A stretch of DNA of 64,000 nucleotides from Castor canadensis (Eukaryota > Chordata > Mammalia > Rodentia > Castoridae). Every line of letters begins with the position of its first letter. Position 1 is the stretch's first letter. The notes beneath the pieces are model-generated. The model was not told the origin of the DNA. It saw nothing but the letters and a program-made list of their open reading frames with translations, and did no database searches. This document shows, in pieces, positions 55,931 to 64,000 of the stretch. The DNA is taken from assembly GCF_047511655.1 (NCBI RefSeq), contig NC_133393.1:154271779-154335778 (forward strand), written 5' to 3'. Made by a program: the position numbers and the translations under genes.

Positions 55931-58900
55931 GTAAGTAAAGGCGGCTAAGACTTTATATGACATCTGCTGCCATCCACAGAGATGGGGAGGCACAAGCATT
56001 GGGTCAGGAGGGATGCCCAGGGCCATTCACCATGCTTTGCCTCAATGTAAGAAACATTCCAGAAGGCAGCTTTCTGCCCAGGGAGGTGACCACAGTCCAG
56101 TCTCCAAACCGGACAGCAGGTGATTGGAGGGCAGGAAGGCATCTTTGACTGCAGATGGACAGCAGGGTGTAAAGTGATGCCTGCTGAGGACTGCCTACCA
56201 GGAGAGGTTGGGCTTGACAATGGCAGGAAACCATGTCACAACGATCAGGATCCTCTTGTCATCGTGGTTTGTATTTACAACCATTTGCAGCCTCAGAGGA
56301 ATTAGAGGGCTGAGCTCTTTGTTCACAAGCACGAACACATCAGGTTAAACGTGTTTGGTACCATAGGCAGTTCAGGGTGAAGCGCGCATGGCTATTCCAC
56401 ATCCTTCACGGTTGAGGAGAAGACCCAGGCTCGTCCCTGTAGAACAGAGAGGGCCAAAGTGCAGCTGTGTTTGACCTGGACATCACAGATGTTTCCCGAC
56501 TGGGATTTTGCAGTACTTCCATGTTGACTGCTGTTTTCTCCTTCCCTTGTTTTTAAATAGGAAATTTTTAAAAAGTCTCATCCGGAAACAGCCCCAGGAG
56601 CTGCTCCTGGTCATCGGGACTGGTGTCAGTGCTGCAGTGGCTCCTGGGATCCCTGCCCTCTGCTCTTGGAGGAGCTGCATCGAGGCTGTCATTGAGGCCG
56701 CAGAGCAGCTGGAGGTGCTGCACCCGGGGGACATTGCTGAGTTTCGGAGGAAGGTGATGAAGGACCGGGACCTGCTGGTTGTGGCCCATGATCTGATCCG
56801 GAAGATGTCTCCTGTGAGTCTCAGACAAGCACTTCAGGGCTCATGGGCCAGCTTTAGGTTCTGGGCTAGGTTGGGTGAGTCTGTGAACTAGCATCAGAAC
56901 CCTGAGCTGAGGTTGTGATCATTTCTCAGCAGAGTTGGGCTGATTGAGAACTCTTGAAGCCATCAGGATGATGTTCTTTTAAACATGGGACACTGGGCTG
57001 GCAGAGTGGCTCAGGTGGTAGAGCACCTACCTAGCAAGCATGAGGCACTGAGTTCAAGCCCCAGTGCGCCACCCGCCCCCCCCCCCAAAAAAAAAACCCA
57101 TTGACTCTAAATGTGGGATGTAAGATACAACCTGTGCTTCCTGAACTAGTTTACAGTAAAGAGCTCCTGAGTCTGCAGGACTGGCTCAAGATGTCATCAT
57201 GCTGCATTCCGGGCTCTGAGCTCTGGTGCTTGGGTATCCTGTGGATATGTTTTGATTGGCCAGTCACATCTCTTCGGATGACATCTGGTCCCTGGAGGAC
57301 TTTGGTTTTGTTTGGTTTTTTTTTGGTGTGACTGGGCTTTGAACTCATTGCTTCACGCCTATAAAACAGTTGTTCATAAAGCAGGTACTCTACTCCTTGA
57401 GCCACACCTTCAGTCAATTTTGGTTTGATTATTTTATTTGCCCCAGCTGGCCTCGAGCCACAATCTTTCCACTCTCAGCCTCTCAAGAAGCTAGGATTAT
57501 AGGTGTGAACCACTGGCATGCGGCCCCTGGAAGACATTTTAGGATGAGAGAAAGTACAGCATCTGTCTGCCAGTGAAAGTAATATGGCACAGGAAGCCCA
57601 GTTGGTGGTGCTGGGGACAGTTACTGAGAGATGCCCTGGAGCTGGGGATCTGGGCAGGAGAGGCTCAACCTTGACAGGGCACAGCAGGTTTTGCATGTTG
57701 GGGTACAGAGGCTGGGGGGCCAGTGTGGTAGAGGCTGGCACAGTCGGCATCTGAGAAGCAGCTGGGACATGGCCTTGGAGCCGTGGATGCAGGGAAATCT
57801 CAGAAGAAGCAGAAGAGGTTAGGCCACTGTCACAGACCCAGACCAGAATGGCTTCAGTGTGATTGCAACTCATGAACTCATGGGCCAAGAAAACTGAAGG
57901 TGTGGCTGAGCAGTGGTGAGGCCGAATTGTCAGTCACTTGGAGAGAGACTGGCTACAAGGACCAGTGTTCAGTGTAGGAGATTAGTGTCATCTCCTCCCC
58001 TTACATGCTTTGTTTTATTTATTTATTTATTTATTTATTTTGTGGTACTGGGGTTTGAACTCAGGGCCTCATGCTTGCCAGGCAGGTGCTCTGCCACTTG
58101 AGCCACTTTGTCAGCCCCCCCTTACACACTTTGAAAACCTGTCCAAGGCTTGCCAACATCATAGGGAGGAGCTGTGGTGATGCTGTGGATCAGTGCTGCC
58201 TCCCGGAGAGGACGGGCCTGTTGGCAGTGTTTAGTGGTGTAGGATCTTGGATTGTAGGCCTTGACAGGATAGTTTCCTGACAGCCAAGGTGCTGGACTTG
58301 GGCAGATAGGAGGGAGCAGTTGGACAGGGAGGCTGGACCAGGGACTCCGGAAGAATCCAGCCCTTGGCAACAATAAGGTCTGGGCCACGGTCATTGATGT
58401 AGACAGGTGAGATGGCCAGATGGGGGTCCAGGGTGAGGGGAAGGACTTAAGAGGCTTGATACAGAGAGGCTCATCCAAGAGCCATGAAAATCACCACAAA
58501 CTGGGACATAAGACACAACCAGAGAGACTGGACAGGGAGCTGGGCGCTGCTCCATGTCTTTACCAAGTGTGAGAACCCCCGCTTGGGGCCACTAGGGCAC
58601 GGGGAGCCAGGTTCTGTAAAGATGATGGTAGCCTGATGGAGGATGAGGATGTGGTGACAGCAGAACTGGGGAGGGTTGGGAGCGGCAACGAAATGTGTCC
58701 CCTCAGAGGTCGGGTGGTCAATTTTTCTTTCTTTTTTAAAACTGCTTTATCTCTGGCACTCAGAGTACCACCTGCTTCAGTACACAGCAGTTGCTGAGCT
58801 CTGATGTGTTTGTAACTCTTGCTCCATCTCTCTGCAGCGCACAGGCGATACCAAGCCCAACTTCTTCCAGGACTGCCTGATGGAGGTTTTTGACAGCCTG

Positions 58901-61900
58901 GAGCAGCATATCCAGAACCCTCTGGTGCTGCAGTCCATCCTCAGCCTGATGGACAGAGGCACCATGGTGCTGACCACCAACTACGACAACCTGCTGGAGA
59001 TCTTTGGGCAGCAGCAGAACAGGCCCATGGAGTCACTGGACTTAAAGGACAAAACAAAGGTACAGGCGGAGCGGGTAGCGGGTGGCACACGCCCAGGAGA
59101 ACTCCCACTCTTGGCAGTGACTTTCTATCGCCTGCCCCACAGCGAAACAGTGGTGGGCTGGTCCTGGATGCCTCGCCACCTTCCTCAGGTAGCTGTGGCC
59201 TGAAAGGCCCGGCTCATCCCCTCTCAAGGTGCTTGTTTCTTGCTGTCACCTCCTGGCCTGGAGGCCTGCAGGGCTTTCTTGTCTGTCGTTTATTCATTAG
59301 AGTTACCGTGGGTAATGGGGTAATAAAGGAGAGCAGAGCACCACAATCCCAGTGCTGCGGAGTGCAGTTTACACGCAGGTTTTTTTCTGACTTTTTCCTT
59401 AATATTGATTACACTGTGAGCATTTTCCTTTCATTAAACTTTTGTTTTGTTTTTGGAGACAGGATCTCACTTTGCAGCCCAGGCTGGCCTGGAACTTGCT
59501 ACATAGCCCAGGTAGCCCGGCAGCCCAGGCTAGCCTTGAATTTGAGGTCTTCTTGCCTCTGCCTTCTGAGTGCTGGGATTACAGGCGTTCACCACCACAC
59601 CTGGCTTTCATTAAACTGTTTTTAGAAGTGTGATTTTAAATGGCAATAGAAATCTAGGACTTAAGTACAATTGTTACACACACACCCCCGCCCCCGGCTT
59701 TTTACTTTTTTTGCAGTACTCACACTTGCTAGGCAGGTACTCCACCACTTGAGCCATTCCATAAATCCCCCTTTTTGTATTCTTGCTCTCATAAATAATG
59801 CTACAATGAAAAATTTTAAGCGTTTGTGTGCCTCTGGTAAGTTCTAGAAGGGTTTCAGGGTCAACAGGTGTGAATTGGATGGATGGTACAAATTACCAAG
59901 TCATTTCTGGAGCCCACCAGCTCTGTATGGAAATACCGATTCCTGTCTTTTGCAGTGCTGTATTACTAAAAGAGCAAAATGTAACTCACTCTTGACAGGT
60001 GAAAACCTTAAGTTTTCTCCTTTTATTACTAAGGAACATGGGGCACTTTACTGACCTTTCTTTTTGGTATGTCTGTGTCCTTTGTGTAGCTGTTTCACTA
60101 TGGATGCTACTGATGTTATCTGGTCACTGTGCTGCAGTGCTCGAGCTTTGCTGGTGGCACCCTCTCCCAGAGTTGGCTGATGGCACAGGCTGGCACACAC
60201 TAAGACACTCCTGGAGGATCAGGGCAGGGCCTGTGGCCCCTGAGAGTGTGGGAGCACCTCTGGTGATGACCTCCAGTTATGTGTGACAGAAATGCCTGTT
60301 GGCTTCTGCCTGTGGAGGTGTCTGTCAGTGTTTGCATAGCCTGCAGATTTAAAAGACCCACACCGAGAAAAATCAAGTAGACACGGCACGCGTCTTTGGA
60401 AGGTGCTGTGCTCTGTATTTTGAACTTAAATGAATGTAGATAGCCATTTGATAAAGACTTTTTTTCTGTACATACTTTTGCTGGATGTAAAAATAATACA
60501 GAGCAATTAAAATGTGACATGCAACTTAGAAGGTTCCCATATCCTGAAGCAGTCACTCCAACCAGCTTGCTGTAGCCATTACAGGGACTTTGAGGAAGTT
60601 CTTGGTAAGGTACTGCACTAAGTAGTGGTACTAACTAGTGCTGACAGCTGAGCTTCTGCTTTAAAGATACAAATTGAAGCATCTCTTTTACTATTCTCAG
60701 GGTAGGTCTGAAAAAGCATGAATCTGATTTAGATATTTTCTTCTGTTTGAAATAACACCAGGCTGTTTTCTTCATCTTGGTTTGGTTTTTGCTAGGTTCT
60801 TCAGTGGGCAAGAGGCCACATCAAGTATGGAGTTCTTCACATTCATGGCTTATACACAGACCCCTGTGGGATGGTATTGGATCCGTCGGGATACAAAGAT
60901 GTCACTCAAGACCCAGAAGTAATGGTAAGTGCATCTTCAGTAGGCTTTGGCTGAAGTCTTTGGGGAATTTATGGTTAGCCACCAGCCATTGGGCTGTAGT
61001 CTTGAGTGGTTTCCCAGGCCCCAGGCATTGCAGTTTTTCCAGTTAGCCCTTCACACAGCTGCCAGGGACAGGACCACGTCTCTCCTGTTCTCGCCTGTGT
61101 CTTTAGCTCCTGGTACAGTGCCTGCATGTTTTAGACACTTTTTTTCTTGTGGTGCTGGAGATGAAACCCAGGGCCTTGTATATGTTAGGCAAGTACACCG
61201 CCACTGAGCTACAGCCCCAGCCCTGCCTGCGTGTCAAACAGATGCACCGTGCACATTTGCTCAAGGAGGTAAGCACAGCTCTGCTCTCTTCCTTCTCAGT
61301 GCAGAAGTCTTCAGTGTGATGTGTGTGGTCTGCTGCTGTTCTCCATCGTCCCTCCCCACTCATCGGTTCAGAGTTTACACAGGCATCTTCCTGTCTGCAG
61401 TTTTGTCCTTCCTCTACTTAGCAGTCTCTTCAGCTTACCAGACCTAGTTTTAAAAACTTCATTCTCTGTGAGGCTTTCTTGAGGTCCTGGACAGAATGAG
61501 GTGTGGAAGTTGTGAATGCTGTCCGCACTTAGATCTGCAGAGCCCTTGAGTGCTCAGGGTCAGGCATCCTGTGCTCACCAGGGACGGGATGTCAGGAGGT
61601 GAGTGCTGGGTAGAAGTAGCGCTGCTGCCTGGTCATGAGAGCCCTGTGCTCATGTTGGACCTGGCCGAGGTGATCTTTTTTGCTCACATGAGTGACCCCT
61701 CACCATCTGTGCCCAACCCTTGGGTGACTGTCTCTGCTCCCCTCCTCAGCTCTCTTGGCTTTACTGTTTCTTTGTTGGCTTTTAACAGGAAGTCCTGCAG
61801 AACCTGTACCGCACCAAGTCCTTTCTGTTTGTGGGCTGTGGAGAGACCCTTCGTGACCAGATATTCCAAGCTCTCTTCCTTTACTCAGTGCCAAATAAGG

Positions 61901-63979
61901 TGGACTTAGAGCACTATATGGTGGTGCTCAAGGAGAACGAAGACCATTTCTTTAAGCATCAAGCAGATATGCTTCTGCATGGAATTAAGGTGGTGTCCTA
62001 CGGGGACTGTTTTGACCATTTCCCAGGATATGTGCAAGACCTTGCCACTCAGATCTGCAAGCAGCGAAGTCCAGGTGTGTCTTCACTTTCCAAAGAGAAA
62101 AATTCATGGGGTTCATGAATTCATGTCCACCCTTTGGAGATATTAACATACCATAAAGTTCATTAATCTAGCTATTGATTTTTAAAAATGCCTCTGTAGG
62201 CTGGGTATAGTGGTTCATGCCCATAATCTCAGCTTTTCGGGAGGCTGAAGGTTCAAGGTTAGCCTAGGCAAAAAGTTAGCGAGACCCGCATCTCAATCAA
62301 TCAGCTGGGCTGGTGGCTCATGCCAGACCATAATATAGGAGGCTGGCTCTGCACCAAAACGTGAGGCCCTACCCGAAAAAAAGTAAAACAGGGCTGGTGG
62401 TGTGGCTTAAATGGTAGAGCACTTACCTAGCAAGTGTGCGGCCCTGAGTTCAAACCCTAATGCTGCCAAAAGAAAAAAGCCTCTAAAATTAAATGATTGA
62501 GGTTAAGTGGTATGATAGAATTTTATTTATAGCTTGCATATAAATATTGGACACATTTAATGTTTTAGTTTATCTTAACTAAGAACACAAGCTATCAGTG
62601 CAGTTTTACCAGTTGTGACACTTAAAGATGCTGCTATCTGATGCCTTTATCAGTTTTAGCTTTTAAAATGTACAAAATGAACTTTTGGAGACATTTCTTT
62701 CCTCAAATACATCTTTCCCTATCTCTGTGGCATGTCACATACCTCTGAGTTCTTCTTGGCCTTTCTGGGGAATTGTGCACCTTCCTGGAATGACCAGGAT
62801 GAGTTGGAACCTCTCAGATTTGGTCACCTTGATGCCAGAGAGTTAATGGCTTTGAGTTTGGGGTCATAAAACACGGATGACAGCACAGGTGGGAAGTTCT
62901 GTATTGACTGTCTTTTCACAGTAACAGGAATCTGGCCATTCACCCACCAGGGGGAATGAGGTTAGCAGGGGGAATGAGGACAGAGAGACTGAACTGGAGG
63001 CAGATCCAGAGGTCCAGCAGCCGCCACGCGCTCTGTCTTTTCAGATTTGCTAATGATGAGCAAACAGGCCAATTTCAATCGCATCACCATGAATGAAAAT
63101 ACAGCGGGGGGGCGGGGTGTGCAATTAGTGTCTTCCTAAGGAGTGGGAGGGGGAAGTTATGCTTGCCAGGCTGTGTCATACCCTGCCATGAATTTTACAT
63201 TCTTTTTCCATTCTTGCTCTTATTTGATCTTTTTTTTTTTTTTAAATAGCAGATCCACTGCTACTAAGGAGATGATTTTAGAGATGATACTAGCTCAGAG
63301 AGGTGAATATGCCCAATGTGTGCCAAGACATTGTGATCCTGGTCTTATACTGAGCAAAATGTTCACTTTAATGTGTCCTGGTACCAGCTGTGTGCACCAC
63401 TTGGCAGAGAGGCAGTGAACCCTCCTGCCTCCATGACCAGGGGGCCCTGGGATGCCAGGATCCATGCAGGGAGTCAGCATGGGCTCCTGCAGCAGCTTCC
63501 TTTTCTTGCTGAGACCCCTTTTCCAGTCCCCAAAGACTGAATGTATTTGACAAGCTGCCAGAAGACTCAAAGGTTATTTGGGTTTTTAATCTGTGACCAC
63601 CATGAAGGACATCTGTATTTGCATTCATGGGGTATCTCTGATGGGAGAGAATGCCCACTGATGATAATGGTCACACCAGTGAACATGACTGCTCCATATT
63701 CCATGTGTCATGGCTCTAGGTGGCTCCAGGTGTTTCACTGGTCACTCGGTGAGTCCTTGCATCAGCCCTGCAAGGTGATATAGTGTGACTGGTCTGGGGC
63801 TCCATGGCCAGCATGTGCTGCAGCTGGCACAGAAGCTCACTCCCAGCCATTGTGGCGGCCTCAGAGTGGCCTTGTACCATCCATCCTGGCCCGAGGAGAT
63901 GTGGTCCAAGTCTTGGTTCTGCTGACTGTTTTTCTTTTTTTTCCAGACGCTGAGCGAGTGGACAGCACCACATTATTGG
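55887..63979 (+). CDS. FAM118A: FAM118A, SIR2-like protein (six coding exons; 3' end outside window)
   Basis: Coding exons: 55887-55930, 56561-56813, 58838-59059, 60796-60924, 61789-62074, 63947-63979, all joining in phase (322 codons plus one base). The product is a SIR2-family Rossmann protein. Motifs: GTGVS (residues 34-38, nucleotide loop), TTNYD (145-149), HIHG (188-191, position of the catalytic His in SIR2 folds) and GCGETLRD (232-239). Human FAM118A is about 357 residues, so roughly 35 remain to the right. Recent work, as I recall, describes FAM118 proteins as filament-forming, NAD-processing noncanonical sirtuins. No frame break is seen. FAM118B is the alternative, but the sequence and the UPK3A neighbour fit FAM118A. 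Confidence 0.96.
56561..56813 (+). CDS. FAM118A: FAM118A coding exon 2
   Basis: Acceptor ttttaaatag, donor gtgagt. It carries the GTGVS nucleotide-binding loop after a hydrophobic strand (ELLLVIGTGVS), then a helical region rich in Glu and Arg. Confidence 0.96.
56993..57100 (+). repeat. ID-like SINE with C- and A-rich tail
   Basis: gagtggctcaggtggtagag, ctagcaagcatgaggcactg, followed by a run of Cs then As. Confidence 0.83.
57305..57530 (-). repeat. Composite SINE
   Basis: ggtgtgactgggctttgaac, ccttgagccacaccttcagt, gctaggattataggtgtgaa. Confidence 0.82.
58013..58115 (-). repeat. ID-like SINE preceded by (TTTA)n
   Basis: About six TTTA units, then ggtactggggtttgaactca and gccacttgagccactttgtc. 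Confidence 0.85.
58838..59059 (+). CDS. FAM118A: FAM118A coding exon 3
   Basis: Acceptor tctctgcag, donor gtacag. It carries the TTNYDNLLE motif of SIR2-like domains. Confidence 0.96.
59445..59605 (-). repeat. B1-type SINE
   Basis: gagacaggatctcactttgc, aggctggcctggaacttgct, gtgctgggattacaggcgtt. It is slightly longer than a B1 monomer because a gcccaggtagcc segment is duplicated. Confidence 0.85.
59690..59770 (-). repeat. ID-like SINE
   Basis: gcaggtactccaccacttga and gccattccataaatccc. Confidence 0.7.
60796..60924 (+). CDS. FAM118A: FAM118A coding exon 4
   Basis: Acceptor tttttgctag, donor gtaagt. It encodes the HIHG motif and the DPSGYKDVTQDPEVM segment. Confidence 0.95.
60925..61788 (+). 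other. FAM118A intron between coding exons 4 and 5
   Basis: It contains one antisense ID-like SINE (61138-61222). The rest is unique-looking. Confidence 0.8.
61138..61222 (-). repeat. ID-like SINE
   Basis: gtggtgctggagatgaaacc and accgccactgagctacagcc. Confidence 0.82.
61789..62074 (+). CDS. FAM118A: FAM118A coding exon 5
   Basis: Acceptor cttttaacag, donor gtgtgt. It encodes FLFVGCGETLRDQIFQALF and the C-terminal core ending QICKQRSP. Confidence 0.95.
62075..63946 (+). other. FAM118A intron between coding exons 5 and 6
   Basis: It contains a long composite SINE (62195-62475) and short homopolymer runs. Nothing else is recognised. Confidence 0.8.
62195..62475 (+). repeat. Long composite SINE
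   Basis: gggtatagtggttcatgccc, a second monomer gctgggctggtggctcatgc, then ggtagagcacttacctagca. Confidence 0.82.
63947..63979 (+). CDS. FAM118A: FAM118A coding exon 6
   Basis: Acceptor ttttttccag, donor gtaaag. It encodes DAERVDSTTLLG. It has the phase expected from the previous exon and matches the known C-terminal part. Confidence 0.93.
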
Positions 63980-64000
63980 GTAAAGATCTTTATCTTTTGT

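Larger units (their letters stand above)
56814..58837 (+). other. FAM118A intron between coding exons 2 and 3
   Basis: It holds SINEs at 56993, 57305 and 58013. The remainder is unique-looking. Confidence 0.8.
59060..60795 (+). other. FAM118A intron between coding exons 3 and 4
   Basis: It contains a B1 (59445-59605) and an ID-like piece (59690-59770). Nothing else is recognised. Confidence 0.8.

Overview
The window is nuclear DNA of a placental mammal, almost certainly a rodent. It holds intron-split, gene-poor DNA dense in SINEs, one L1 and several class I endogenous retroviruses (ERVs). The commonest SINE joins a 7SL/B1-like head to an ID/tRNA-like tail whose antisense form reads 'gagccactccaccagccc'. 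From memory this style fits a castorimorph such as beaver (Castor); that species guess is inference.

Left part (about 1-6.7 kb): exons 2 to 6 of UPK3A (uroplakin 3A, plus strand). The first exon with the signal peptide lies left of the window. The last exon stops early relative to the human protein as I remember it.

Middle part (about 6.7-44.3 kb): no host protein gene that I recognise. From 6.7 to 18 kb there are SINEs, old L1 fragments and LTR pieces. From 18 to 34 kb there is a nested structure. A minus-strand class I ERV (19562-34109, tRNA-Pro-type primer site) is split by a solo LTR of a second family (21132-27947), which is itself split by a 6 kb L1 (21217-27273). The first two insertions named as inner layers carry recognisable target-site duplications; the outer ERV has only a weak candidate. 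A sister solo LTR lies at 18082-18731. From 35.9 to 44.1 kb there is a plus-strand gammaretrovirus-like provirus with recognisable gag, pro, pol and env. All are broken by stops or frameshifts, and the 5' LTR is cut down to 96 bp.

Right part (about 44.9-64 kb): the CpG-island promoter and six coding exons of FAM118A (plus strand), running off the right edge. FAM118A is a SIR2-like protein with the expected nucleotide-binding and catalytic motifs. The order UPK3A then FAM118A on one strand matches human 22q13.31, which supports orthology. UPK3A belongs to the urothelial plaque and FAM118A to the noncanonical sirtuin-like proteins; nothing in the sequence links them functionally. The notable biology is the retroelement pile-up between them.
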